This document shows, piece by piece, positions 17,502 to 26,159 of a DNA stretch of 57,436 bases. How positions within the stretch are numbered: position 1 is the stretch's first letter; each line of letters begins with the position of its first letter. Under the pieces are notes generated by a model. It made no database searches. It saw nothing but the letters and a program-made list of their open reading frames with translations, and was not told where the DNA came from. The DNA comes from Bacteroidales bacterium. GTDB taxonomy: Bacteria > Bacteroidota > Bacteroidia > Bacteroidales > FEN-979. The position numbers and the translations under genes are program-made. The stretch is taken from the NCBI GenBank assembly GCA_028706295.1, contig JAQWBQ010000019.1, forward strand, positions 1 through 57,436, in the 5' to 3' direction.

Positions 17502-20114
17502 TTATTCGTAAAAGTATATCCGCTTCACCCTGCGCGATATCCCGGTCAAAACCTCATACGGGATGGTTCCCAGTTGTGCCGCGATTTCTGATACGGGATG
17601 CGCATCATTGAACACGATGGCCTCATCGCCCTCTTTGATTTGCAATGCTTCCCGCTGCGGATCCAATTCATGCCGGTTCCATAAATCAGTCACATCGACC
17701 ATCGTCAGATCCATACAGATATTTCCGATGACCGGCGCCGGTTTGCCGTGAATGTAGATTACCCCGGTTCCGTTGCCGAGTTTCCGGTTCAGTCCGTCGG
17801 CATACCCGACCGGGATCAGGGCTATGACACTGTCGCGGGTTACGATTCCTTTGCGGTTATATCCCACCGTTTCACCCCCCGGAATGAATTTCAATTGGGT
17901 GATGACCGTCTTCAGCGTGCTGACATTCCGGAGCATCGATTGTTCCGTTGGATCACTACCCACCCCGTACAAACCGATTCCCAGCCGGACCATGTCGAAC
18001 TGGGCTTCGGGAAACCTGCTGATACCGGCCGAATTGAGAACATGGCGCAACACGGGGTAAGGCAGTGCGCCGCGTATCCGGTCGCTTACCGATCGGAAGA
18101 GGTCGATCTGTTTCAGGGTAAACGCGTCTTCCGAGGGATCTTCACTGGCAGCCAGGTGAGTAAAAACCGACTGGACACGTAACCCGGGATTTTGACGAAG
18201 CAGGTCGATCAGTGCCTCTGTTTCACCAGGTAAAAAACCCAGCCGGTGCATCCCGGTGTCGAGCTTCAGGTGGATCCGGACCTCATCCTGTACCGAGGAC
18301 TGGTTATGCTCCATCGCTTCAATAAGCAGCCTGAGAATCCTGAAATGATAAATTTCCGGCTCCAGGTTATATTTCAGGAGCAGATCGAGGCTATACTCTT
18401 CCGGACTCATGACCAGGATCGGCAGCCTGATTCCCGCCTTGCGGAGCTCAACCCCTTCGTCGGCATAAGCTACGGCAAGATAGTCGACGTGGTGAAACTG
18501 CAAAACGTTCGCGATCTCATAGCTTCCACTGCCGTAAGAGAAAGCCTTGACCATCGCCATGATCCGGGTTCCGGGCCGGAGGCGGGAACGGTAATGGTTC
18601 AGGTTGTGGATCAACGCGTCGAGGTTGATCTCCATCACGGTTTCGTGGGCCTTTTGCTGGAGTTGCCGGCTGATTTTTTCAAACTCAAAGATCCGTGCGC
18701 CTTTCAGGAGAATCGTCTCATGCTGGAACGAGGAGAGCGGGAACTGTTGCAGGAACTCGTCGGTGGTGGTGAAAAACCGTCCCTCCATCCCGAAAAAACC
18801 GGAGTACCTGACCATATCGCGGCCGATGCCAATCACCCTGCTGATATTCCGGGCTTCAAGCATGGAGGCAATTTCACGGTACAGTTCCTCCCTGACCCGT
18901 CCCGACTGCAGGATATCGGAAAGGATTACGCTTTTTTTCTGATGTTGGTTTTGTTGATTTAAGAAATCAAGGGCGATGATCAGCGAGTTGATATCGGAAT
19001 TGTAATAGTCGTTGATCAGCGAACAATGGTTAACGGCTTCTTTCAGTTCGAGGCGGAAGGCGACCGGTACGAGGTTTGAGAAACGGGGAAGGATTGTACC
19101 AATTGAAAATTGAAAATTGAAAATTGAAAACGAAGTATTCACTCCTTTACTCCCAATCGGATGGTTCAAAGATTTCTGACCTGCATCGGTGGCCATTTGC
19201 TCCAGAATTATTCCTGTTGCCAGGCAGTGAATGGCATTTTCGATGGACGCATCATCGGTAAACGGGATGGCGATGGTAAATTCATCTCCCTCAAATTGAA
19301 CCGTGATCCGCGCACAGTCTGGTTCTTTATCAACCCGGGTCACCCTCATATCCGATCCTTCACGCCGTCCCCAGGTAAAGGTCTTCAGCGACCGGTAAGC
19401 AGGATCCGATGCAAGGATTTGCCCGATCAGTTCCTGGTCGGAACAGTAGATCAGCATTCCTGCATGCCGGAAGAGCGTAAGCTTTTCCTTCACCTTTTGT
19501 TCCAATCCCAGAAAATGCTCATCGTGGGCATGGCCGATATTGGTGAAGATGCCGATGGCAGGGCGGATGACCGGCTCCAGGCGTTCCATCTCGCCGGGCC
19601 GTGATATGCCGGCTTCAAAAATGGCCAGATTGTGCGTGGGTTCCATTTTCCAGACAGAAAGGGGAACCCCGATCTGTGAATTATAACTTTTCGGACTGCG
19701 GATGATCCTGAAGTCGGGGCTGAGGAGTTGGAACAGCCACTCTTTGACGATGGTTTTGCCGTTGCTTCCCGTGATCCCGATGACCGGAATATCGAACCGG
19801 TTCCGGTGAAAGGCGCCCAAAGCCTGCAAAGCGCGGAGGGTATCATCGACCAGAATGTACGATGCGTCAACCGACCGTTCAGGCATTGCAGAGACCATAA
19901 ACAACCGGACTCCTTTGTCGTACAGTTCGCCGATGTACTTGTGACCGTCGTTCCGGTCGGATTTAAGGGCTACGAAAAGAGACCGTTCAGGGTGGATCAG
20001 CCTGCGGCTGTCGATGAGTATATCGCTTACCGCTCCGGCGGAACCGTTGTCGGTAAAAAGTTTCCCGCCGCAGATGGCGGCTATCTGTTCGACCGTGTAG
20101 GCCGGGAGGGTCAT
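17502..20114 (-). CDS. murF-alr: Bifunctional UDP-MurNAc-tripeptide:D-Ala-D-Ala ligase / alanine racemase
   Basis: This 870-residue fusion, usual in Bacteroidetes, joins two steps of peptidoglycan precursor synthesis. The Alr half makes D-alanine; the MurF half adds D-Ala-D-Ala to the UDP-MurNAc tripeptide. MurF spans about 1-490: the ATP-binding loop ITGSNGKT lies near 110, IGHAHDEHF near 190, and DYYNSDINSLIIALDF is the ligase C-terminal signature. Alr follows from about 500 with the PLP lysine in MVKAFSYGSG and the barrel motifs LKLDTGMHRLGF and VRLGIGLYG. Oddly, the segment from about residue 309 to 342 is longer than expected for the family. It is partly encoded by four tandem AATTGAA words (19101-19130), giving FSIFNFQFSI. 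The frame is kept. The gene overlaps pdxA by 4 bases. Confidence 0.95.
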   Translation of the reverse strand: MTLPAYTVEQIAAICGGKLFTDNGSAGAVSDILIDSRRLIHPERSLFVALKSDRNDGHKYIGELYDKGVRLFMVSAMPERSVDASYILVDDTLRALQALGAFHRNRFDIPVIGITGSNGKTIVKEWLFQLLSPDFRIIRSPKSYNSQIGVPLSVWKMEPTHNLAIFEAGISRPGEMERLEPVIRPAIGIFTNIGHAHDEHFLGLEQKVKEKLTLFRHAGMLIYCSDQELIGQILASDPAYRSLKTFTWGRREGSDMRVTRVDKEPDCARITVQFEGDEFTIAIPFTDDASIENAIHCLATGIILEQMATDAGQKSLNHPIGSKGVNTSFSIFNFQFSIGTILPRFSNLVPVAFRLELKEAVNHCSLINDYYNSDINSLIIALDFLNQQNQHQKKSVILSDILQSGRVREELYREIASMLEARNISRVIGIGRDMVRYSGFFGMEGRFFTTTDEFLQQFPLSSFQHETILLKGARIFEFEKISRQLQQKAHETVMEINLDALIHNLNHYRSRLRPGTRIMAMVKAFSYGSGSYEIANVLQFHHVDYLAVAYADEGVELRKAGIRLPILVMSPEEYSLDLLLKYNLEPEIYHFRILRLLIEAMEHNQSSVQDEVRIHLKLDTGMHRLGFLPGETEALIDLLRQNPGLRVQSVFTHLAASEDPSEDAFTLKQIDLFRSVSDRIRGALPYPVLRHVLNSAGISRFPEAQFDMVRLGIGLYGVGSDPTEQSMLRNVSTLKTVITQLKFIPGGETVGYNRKGIVTRDSVIALIPVGYADGLNRKLGNGTGVIYIHGKPAPVIGNICMDLTMVDVTDLWNRHELDPQREALQIKEGDEAIVFNDAHPVSEIAAQLGTIPYEVLTGISRRVKRIYFYE
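19101..19130. repeat. Four tandem AATTGAA heptamers inside murF-alr
   Basis: Four 7-base units in a row (TTCAATT on the coding strand) lie within the MurF half and are translated as Phe/Ser/Ile/Asn-rich residues. The same word occurs between genes at about 48787-48805. Confidence 0.85.
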
Positions 20115-21190
20115 GGGCGGGGATTTTCGGGTTGAGCGCCGGGGATCCGGAGCGGGTTGGCATGCAATTCATCATATTCCAGCCGGTTCATGAAGATGTC
20201 GCAGGCCATGTAGAGTGCATTCCGGAAGGCCTCGGGAGAAGCTTCGCCCTTCCCGGCCAGATCGTATGCCGTGCCATGGGCCGGCGAGGTCCGGATCACC
20301 GGGAGGCCGGCGGTAAAGTTAACGCCCTCCTCAAACGACATGAGCTTGAAGGGAACCATACCCTGGTCGTGGTACATGGCTAAAATAGCGTCGAATTGCT
20401 TGAAGTTGGAGGATCCGAAGAATCCGTCGGAAGGATAAGGTCCGAATGCAAGGATATTCCTCGCGTAAGCCTTCTCAATAGCGGGCTGAATGATCGTTTT
20501 CTCTTCAAGCCCGAGCAAACCGTCATCGCCGGCATGCGGATTGAGTGAGAGCAGGGCAATTTTAGGCTTCTGTATCCCGAAATCCCGCATCAGCGAATGG
20601 TTCAAAACCTGAATTTTCCTCAGGATCAAATCTTCGGTAAGGATCTCCGGCACTTTACCCAGCGGAACATGCCCGGTCACAACCCCGATCCGCAATACAT
20701 TGTTGATCATGAGCATCAGGTAGTCATCGACATGAAACTTCCGGGCAAAATATTCGGTATGCCCGGGGAAGGTAAAATCGGGTGACTGGATATTTTTCTT
20801 ATTGATCGGGGCGGTGACCACCACATCGATCAGCTCCTTCTGAAGGTCATTCACCGCGGCTTCAAGCGACAGGTAGGCCAGCTCACCGGCAACGGGCGTC
20901 GATTTCCCGAGATCGATCTTGATCTCTTCATCGTGGATATTCACGATGTTCGGACGCCGCGGATGGGCCTGGTCTGCCCTTCTTACCAGGTTAAAATTAA
21001 AATCATTGATATTTAAAGTTTTCCTGTGATAGGATGCCACTTTGGAGGATCCGTATACCACGACGGTGTACAGCTCCATCAACCGCTGATCCTGTAAAGT
21101 TTTGATAATGATCTCGTAGCTGATCCCGTTTACATCTCCGTGGGTGATTCCCACCCTGATCCGTCGTTCTTTTTCAGCAGATTGTTCCAT
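20111..21190 (-). CDS. pdxA: 4-hydroxythreonine-4-phosphate dehydrogenase
   Basis: This 359-residue NAD-dependent enzyme of pyridoxal phosphate synthesis oxidises 4-phosphohydroxy-threonine. The family hallmarks are the start RVGITHGDVNGISYEII, the zinc/substrate histidines in PGHTEYFAR (about 143) and in YHDQGMVPFK (about 274), and GLPVIRTSPAHGTAYDLAG near the C-terminus. Length is normal. The stop overlaps the start of murF-alr (ATGA), so the two are translationally coupled. The pairing is sensible, since the downstream racemase half needs PLP as cofactor. A -7 box lies 20 bases upstream. Confidence 0.95.
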   Translation of the reverse strand: MEQSAEKERRIRVGITHGDVNGISYEIIIKTLQDQRLMELYTVVVYGSSKVASYHRKTLNINDFNFNLVRRADQAHPRRPNIVNIHDEEIKIDLGKSTPVAGELAYLSLEAAVNDLQKELIDVVVTAPINKKNIQSPDFTFPGHTEYFARKFHVDDYLMLMINNVLRIGVVTGHVPLGKVPEILTEDLILRKIQVLNHSLMRDFGIQKPKIALLSLNPHAGDDGLLGLEEKTIIQPAIEKAYARNILAFGPYPSDGFFGSSNFKQFDAILAMYHDQGMVPFKLMSFEEGVNFTAGLPVIRTSPAHGTAYDLAGKGEASPEAFRNALYMACDIFMNRLEYDELHANPLRIPGAQPENPRP

Positions 21191-21209
21191 AAAGAATTTT
21201 TAAAGGCCA

Positions 21210-21217
21210 CAAAGGTA
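21210..21217 (-). promoter_or_regulatory. -7 box TACCTTTG of pdxA-murF-alr
   Basis: This TAnnTTTG match on the minus strand lies 20 bases before the pdxA ATG. Confidence 0.55.
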
Positions 21218-21287
21218 TTGTAAAATGATGAATTAGGCAGCATGCGCTGACACCACTGGTAATAATATTGATCCTATCCCGGTCGCA

Positions 21288-22775
21288 TCAACGCGACGGC
21301 CGGTTTGCCAGGTTCGACAGAAAGTTGAAGAGCAGCCTCACCCCGAACCCGGTTCCACCGGTGCCCCGGTAGCTGTCGGGCTTATCGAGGAACGCCGGAC
21401 CGGCAATGTCGAGATGAATATACGGATAACGGGTGAAGTGTTCCAGAAATTTTGCAGCAATGATCAGTCCCGCCTCCGGTGTTCCCAGATTTTTCAGATC
21501 GGCAATTTCCGATTTCAGCGATTCCCCGTACTCCTCCCAAAGCGGGAATTCGACCACTCTTTCAAAGACCTGTTGTCCTGATTGTTTTAACAGTCCCAGC
21601 TCTTGCGCGGCATCTTTCTGCATGGCGGCGGCTCCGTAAGGTCCCAATGCCCGCACAGCCGAACCGGTCAGGGTTGCCAGATCGATTACCAGCGCCGGAT
21701 CATATTTTTGAGCATAGCACAACGCATCGGCAAGCAGCAGCCTTCCTTCGGCGTCGGTGTCGACCACCTCAACGGTCGTTCCATCCTGGAATGTGATCAC
21801 ATCACCCGAAACCATGGCATTCGGCCCCGGCCTGTTATCGGTCGCGGGCATCAGCCCGACAAGGTGTACCGGCAAATTTGCCCGCGCCGCAGCAACCATC
21901 GTGGCTGCCACCGCGGCAGCCCCTGCCATGTCGTGTTTCATGTTCTGCATGCTGTTACCCGGCTTCAAATTCATACCTCCGGAATCGTAAATGACTCCTT
22001 TACCGACCAGGACGATTGGTTTTGCCGGAATAGCATTCGCGGGCTTCCATTCCGCTACGATGAACACCGGCGGCTCCATGCTTCCCCGGTTGACGGCCAT
22101 GATGCCGCCCATTTTCAGGGCCTGCAGTCTCGATTTGTTCAGGATCTCGACCGAAACACCCGCCTGCGAAGCCTCCCGCTCCACTTCGAGTGCAAAGGAA
22201 GTCGCCGTCTGATGGGAATTGGGCGTGTTGGTCAGATCACGACACCAGGAAACCGTCCCGACAAGGGTGTTCAGATTTAACGGTGAAATGATCCCTGAAC
22301 CGGGATTGCCATCAAAATCATCGATCGTAGCTGAAAGAAAACCGGAATATATCTCAATTTCGCGCAGGGTATTCACTTTTTTCCCATCCTTTCTGAAACG
22401 GAGGTACTGATAACTCCCCAGAGCCATCCCTTCGGCCAGGGCAAGCGCCTCATCACCATTGCCTTCAACATCGAAAACCGCAACCCGTTCCGCCTTTTGA
22501 TCATTCAGGCTGCGGGCAATTTCGGCCCCTCCCTTGCGACACCCCTCCAGCCGTTTTTCAGGGTCCTGTTCCTTCCGGATGAAAAACAGGAATACCTGGT
22601 AAGTAATGCGGTTCAGCGTAACGACACTTTTTCCCTCCGCCTCAACCTGTTGTCGCAGGTAATTCTTTTCGGCCTGGTTGAAAATTCCTCCCGGGAGTTT
22701 GTTCCATCTCGAAACGACTACCACCAGGTTTTCGAGTTCCTGTTCCCTCGAACTGATCTTGATTTCAGGTATCAT
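21288..22775 (-). CDS. Leucyl aminopeptidase family (M17) metallopeptidase
   Basis: This 495-residue cytosolic aminopeptidase has two metal ions and releases N-terminal residues from peptides. The catalytic domain shows VGKGVIYDSGGMNLKPG (metal-binding Lys and Asp), MKHDMAGAAAVA and the signature DTDAEGRLLLADAL; a usual M17 signature has NTDAEGRL, so Asp replaces Asn here. The N-terminal domain (1-190) is the usual poorly conserved one. The start is ATG 22775; a longer frame to 22862 overlaps the divergent mqnC promoter and has no family support. A -7 box 30 bases upstream agrees. The gene is divergent from mqnC, and their promoter boxes lie within 30 bases of each other. Confidence 0.9.
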   Translation of the reverse strand: MIPEIKISSREQELENLVVVVSRWNKLPGGIFNQAEKNYLRQQVEAEGKSVVTLNRITYQVFLFFIRKEQDPEKRLEGCRKGGAEIARSLNDQKAERVAVFDVEGNGDEALALAEGMALGSYQYLRFRKDGKKVNTLREIEIYSGFLSATIDDFDGNPGSGIISPLNLNTLVGTVSWCRDLTNTPNSHQTATSFALEVEREASQAGVSVEILNKSRLQALKMGGIMAVNRGSMEPPVFIVAEWKPANAIPAKPIVLVGKGVIYDSGGMNLKPGNSMQNMKHDMAGAAAVAATMVAAARANLPVHLVGLMPATDNRPGPNAMVSGDVITFQDGTTVEVVDTDAEGRLLLADALCYAQKYDPALVIDLATLTGSAVRALGPYGAAAMQKDAAQELGLLKQSGQQVFERVVEFPLWEEYGESLKSEIADLKNLGTPEAGLIIAAKFLEHFTRYPYIHLDIAGPAFLDKPDSYRGTGGTGFGVRLLFNFLSNLANRPSR

Positions 22776-22783
22776 GATTTTCG

Positions 22784-22791
22784 TAATTTTG
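22784..22791 (+). promoter_or_regulatory. -7 box TAATTTTG of mqnC
   Basis: This plus-strand TAnnTTTG match has TTG 22 bases upstream at 22759-22761 as a possible -33 element. It lies 87 bases before the mqnC ATG at 22879. Confidence 0.45.
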
Positions 22792-22804
22792 TATCGGAAT
22801 CCGG

Positions 22805-22812
22805 CAAAATTA
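22805..22812 (-). promoter_or_regulatory. -7 box TAATTTTG of M17 aminopeptidase
   Basis: This minus-strand TAnnTTTG match lies 30 bases before the ATG at 22775. It faces the mqnC box with only 13 bases between them. Confidence 0.5.
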
Positions 22813-22878
22813 GGAAAAATCCGTGGCTGCCACGACTGGAAAAAAGGATTCCTCAATTTCAAAGTAATCGCTCAAACT

Positions 22879-23970
22879 ATGCTGAACCGGGAGGAACTGA
22901 TCGACAAAGCGCTGAACCTGGAATTCCTGACCGTTGAAGAGGGCGCACATCTTTTCCGTTCATGCCGGCTTCCGCAAATGATGTGGTTGGGCCATGAATT
23001 ACGCCTCCGGCATCATCCCGGTAACACGGTGACCTGGATCATCGACCGGAATGTGAATATCACCAACGTCTGCATCTCGGGATGTAAATTCTGCAATTTT
23101 TACAGGCCATCGAACAGCAGCGAGGCTTATATCACCACGATCCCCGAATACTGCCAAAAAATTGATGAGATGATGCTGCTGGGAGGCAACCAGTTGCTGC
23201 TCCAGGGCGGTATGCATCCCCATCTCGGAATTGAATTCTACGAAAACCTCTTCCGCGAGCTGAAGCAATGTTATCCCGGGCTCAGGCTGCATGCCTTAGG
23301 GCCTCCGGAGATCGTACATCTGTCAGGTCTTGAGAACCTTCCATACCGGACCATTCTCGAACGGCTGGTGGCTGCCGGGATGGACAGCCTGCCGGGGGCG
23401 GGCGCCGAAATCCTCTCCGACCGGGTGCGAAAAATCCTTTCACCGGTAAAATGCAGTGCCGGCGAATGGCTCGGGGTAATGCGGGAGGCCCACCGGCTCA
23501 ACCTTACGACCTCGGCCACCATGATGTTTGGCCACATCGAAACCCTGGAAGAACGGCTCGACCATCTTGTGGCATTGCGAACCCTTCAACAGGAAAAACC
23601 AGCAGGCAATAAAGGATTTCTTTCCTTCATCCCATGGCCGTTCCAGGATGACGGCACCGTTCTGAAAAAGAAAAGCGGTGTGCAAAACAAGGTAAGTCCC
23701 GAGGAATATATCCGGATGATCGCCCTCAGCAGGATCATGCTTCCCAACATTCCCAACATTCAGGCATCCTGGCTTACGGTGGGAAAAGAGACCGGACAAC
23801 TCTGCCTTCATGCAGGGGCCAACGATTTCGGGAGTATCATGATCGAGGAAAATGTCGTTCGGGTAGCCGGCGCCAGCCACCGGTTCGATGCCGTGGGGAT
23901 TCAGGAAGCGATCCGGGAAGCCGGATTTGAACCGGTACGCCGTAATCAGGATTTTCAGGTCATCATCTGA
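22879..23970 (+). CDS. mqnC: Cyclic dehypoxanthinyl futalosine synthase (radical SAM)
   Basis: This 363-residue radical SAM enzyme of the futalosine route to menaquinone cyclises dehypoxanthine futalosine. The cluster motif is CISGCKFCNFYRP (C-x3-C-x2-C, about residue 70). After it come GGNQLLLQGGMHPHLGIE and ALGPPEIVHLSGLE, usual for MqnC and related MqnE/CofH enzymes. The C-terminus (ASWLTVGKETGQLCLHAGAN, then VVRVAGASHRFD) favours MqnC. The start is ATG 22879 (MLNREEL). The open frame extends upstream to 22678, but that part overlaps the divergent aminopeptidase. The other futalosine genes (mqnA, B, D, E) are not in this window. A terminator-like hairpin follows. Confidence 0.93.
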   Translation: MLNREELIDKALNLEFLTVEEGAHLFRSCRLPQMMWLGHELRLRHHPGNTVTWIIDRNVNITNVCISGCKFCNFYRPSNSSEAYITTIPEYCQKIDEMMLLGGNQLLLQGGMHPHLGIEFYENLFRELKQCYPGLRLHALGPPEIVHLSGLENLPYRTILERLVAAGMDSLPGAGAEILSDRVRKILSPVKCSAGEWLGVMREAHRLNLTTSATMMFGHIETLEERLDHLVALRTLQQEKPAGNKGFLSFIPWPFQDDGTVLKKKSGVQNKVSPEEYIRMIALSRIMLPNIPNIQASWLTVGKETGQLCLHAGANDFGSIMIEENVVRVAGASHRFDAVGIQEAIREAGFEPVRRNQDFQVII

Positions 23971-24028
23971 TTAGCGGAAAGAACAGGAAATAATTTTTGT
24001 AAATCTGCTCCCGACAGTTATATAAAAT

Positions 24029-24068
24029 GCCCGGACGGAAACCGGCAAAAACCGCTTCCGCACCGGGC
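24029..24068. terminator. Bidirectional terminator-like hairpin
   Basis: GC-rich imperfect arms begin GCCCGG and end CCGGGC around a CAAAAA loop, between the convergent mqnC and lipoprotein genes. TATAAAAT on the left provides a T-tract for the minus-strand transcript; the right flank is AAATTC. Confidence 0.6.
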
Positions 24069-24106
24069 AAATTCAATGCATATCTTTCGGGATCCGTTCA
24101 GGAAAC

Positions 24107-24754
24107 TTACTTCCCTGCAAACTTTAGCAATCCCTGCTGCTGCCAATCAGCATACATCTTCCCGGCAATCTTGTAAGCTACTTCGTCGATGTATTGGGGG
24201 TCGTCGATGGAAATTTCCGCGGTCCAGATCAAACCGTTGTTACTGTTTGCGTAAAGATTGGCATGGAGGTTCACAATAGAGGTGGTGACCCAGTAACCGC
24301 CGGAGGTCACTACATTGGTGCCGAATCCGTACACGGGATATCCCCAGTTATAATAGTTGTAATAGTTATAGTAATAGTCGGGATAAACGGTGGTGGTCGG
24401 TGGCACATAGCTCTGCGATTTATCGGTTCCTTTGTAGGTAATGACAAGGATACCATCGACACCCAGGCTGTCGAACTTCTTCTCAAGCTGTATCAGATCG
24501 TATTTGACGCCGGGTTGGATGAAATTGAGCGATTCCGTGGCTTTAAATCCTTTGTTGTTGAAGTAGTTCACGGCATACTGTTCAAAAGGTTTCTGGTATT
24601 CCAATTTATTAAACATCGCCCAGACAACTACGTTCCCCATCTTCTGGGTTTCCTTGGGGTTGGTCCATGTGGTCATGGTTACCGGACTGCACGATGTGAA
24701 TAAATAAGTGACCAGGATCACCAGGATCGACGGCAGGAGTAGGTTTCGTTTCAT
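24107..24754 (-). CDS. DUF4136-like lipoprotein
   Basis: This 215-residue lipoprotein has a signal peptide MKRNLLLPSILVILVTYLF with lipobox LFTSC, so it is probably attached at the periplasmic face or outer membrane. The mature part begins SPVTMTTWTNPKE, contains VVVWAMFNKLEYQKPFEQY, and has a tyrosine/asparagine-rich loop (YYYNYYNYYNWGYP, about 130-143). The C-terminal part (IDDPQYIDEVAYKIAGKMYAD) resembles DUF4136-type lipoproteins. The start at 24754 is chosen over one 18 codons upstream because a -7 box lies 36 bases before it and the signal peptide begins there. Function is unknown. It stands alone, convergent with mqnC. Confidence 0.75.
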   Translation of the reverse strand: MKRNLLLPSILVILVTYLFTSCSPVTMTTWTNPKETQKMGNVVVWAMFNKLEYQKPFEQYAVNYFNNKGFKATESLNFIQPGVKYDLIQLEKKFDSLGVDGILVITYKGTDKSQSYVPPTTTVYPDYYYNYYNYYNWGYPVYGFGTNVVTSGGYWVTTSIVNLHANLYANSNNGLIWTAEISIDDPQYIDEVAYKIAGKMYADWQQQGLLKFAGK

Positions 24755-24790
24755 GGTAAATGATTTAAGGTTTGACATTTCTTTCAGTTC

Positions 24791-24798
24791 CAAAAGTA
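24791..24798 (-). promoter_or_regulatory. -7 box TACTTTTG of the lipoprotein gene
   Basis: This TAnnTTTG match lies 36 bases before the ATG at 24754 and inside the longer alternative reading frame, which supports the shorter protein. Confidence 0.5.
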
Positions 24799-24835
24799 GA
24801 AAAAACAATGGTTCAAAACGAAAAAACCTTTCCAG

Positions 24836-26131
24836 TCAGATCTCCTGCCGGAACCAGCTCATGATCTTCGCGGTCGCACCGCGGTTTTCATCCACATAGT
24901 TGCGGCAACATTCACTGGTTTGCCGGTATAGTAAAGGATCGCCCGTCAGTTTCTCCACAATCAGCCGGAGCTCCCGGGTGGTGCTGAGGGTAAAGGCGCC
25001 GCCAAGCCCGACCAGGTCGACAGCCTCTTTGAATTTGTGATAGCCGGGACCAAAAAGCACCGGGACGCCGAACGTTATGGGTTCCTGGATGTTGTGCAAT
25101 CCGGTTCCGAAACCGCCCCCGATAAATGCAACCGTTGCGTACCGGTACAATTGCGAAAGGATCCCGACGGTATCAATGATCAGGATATCGGCGGTGCTGT
25201 AATTCTCGCCGGTGAGTTCCGAGTACCGGATGGCAGGAACCCCCAATCCTTCAGAGATTTCATGGATCCTGCTTTCACCGGTATCATGCGGCGCAATGAT
25301 AAACTTCAGGGTTCTGCCGGATTCCGGCCCGGTTGTTACAGTTCGATTATTCTGCTGTTCCTGAATGACATCCCGGATCCATGGAAACAGGACTTTTTCA
25401 TCGGCAGGCCAGGTGCTGCCGCAAATAAAAACCGGGTACGTCCCCTTGAATTGCTCGATGAGCGGAAAGGAAATTTGTTTCTGAGCAATCGCGTAAACCC
25501 GGTCAAAACGGGTATCCCCCGTCAGGGTGACCCTCGAAAAACCGGCCTGATTCAGCAGTTGAAGTGACTCGCGGTTTTGAACAAAAAAACGGGTTACACC
25601 TCCGAGTTGTTTCCTGGGCCAGGAGCCGTACCACCTGAAGAAGTAATGGGAGGGCCTGAACATTGCCGAAATATAATAGGTCGGAATTTGTCGGATTCTC
25701 AGCTCCCACAACATATTGAACCAGTAGTCATACTTTATGAAAACCGCCATGGAGGGTTGCACCAACCCGATAAATCGTTTTGCATGCCCGGGCAGATCCA
25801 GGGGGAGATAACTCACGTAATCGGCCTGGTCATAGTTTTTGCGGATTTCGTACCCCGAAGGGGAGAAAAAGGTAAGTAGTATCCTGTACTCCGGCCATTC
25901 CGCTTTGAAGGCCTCAAGGACCGGCCTTCCCTGCTCAAATTCACCAAGCGAAGAGGCATGAAACCAGGCAACCGGGTTTTTCTCCCGATCCAGGCTTCGA
26001 GTCCAATGCTTCAATTTGGTAAACAAATCCCTGCGCCCGCTTACCCATTTCCCGGCCTTGTCGCTGAAGAGCGCCGCTGTTCGAAGGATCAGGCCGTAGC
26101 ATTGAATGAATAACGTATAAATTGCTTTCAT
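24836..26131 (-). CDS. waaA: 3-deoxy-D-manno-octulosonic acid (Kdo) transferase
   Basis: This 431-residue GT30 enzyme adds Kdo from CMP-Kdo to lipid A precursor at the inner membrane. The N-terminal hydrophobic stretch (about 5-25) is the usual membrane anchor. WFHASSLGEFEQGRPVLEAF contains the catalytic glutamate region of the family, and ILLTFFSPSGYEIRK follows. VFICGSTWPADEKVL, FIIAPHD and IGGGFGTGLHNIQEPITFG are C-terminal CMP-Kdo-binding motifs. Length is normal. It is the last gene of a unit after two outer-membrane barrel genes (28 and 13 base gaps), a plausible envelope operon. The presence of waaA shows that this organism makes a Kdo-containing lipid A. Confidence 0.93.
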   Translation of the reverse strand: MKAIYTLFIQCYGLILRTAALFSDKAGKWVSGRRDLFTKLKHWTRSLDREKNPVAWFHASSLGEFEQGRPVLEAFKAEWPEYRILLTFFSPSGYEIRKNYDQADYVSYLPLDLPGHAKRFIGLVQPSMAVFIKYDYWFNMLWELRIRQIPTYYISAMFRPSHYFFRWYGSWPRKQLGGVTRFFVQNRESLQLLNQAGFSRVTLTGDTRFDRVYAIAQKQISFPLIEQFKGTYPVFICGSTWPADEKVLFPWIRDVIQEQQNNRTVTTGPESGRTLKFIIAPHDTGESRIHEISEGLGVPAIRYSELTGENYSTADILIIDTVGILSQLYRYATVAFIGGGFGTGLHNIQEPITFGVPVLFGPGYHKFKEAVDLVGLGGAFTLSTTRELRLIVEKLTGDPLLYRQTSECCRNYVDENRGATAKIMSWFRQEI

Positions 26132-26159
26132 TCCGGTTTAACGGATCCCCGTTTCATGC

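Noticed and set aside
17748-18962. Long plus-strand frames opposite murF-alr
   Set aside because: They are shadows of a clearly identified fusion gene on the other strand.
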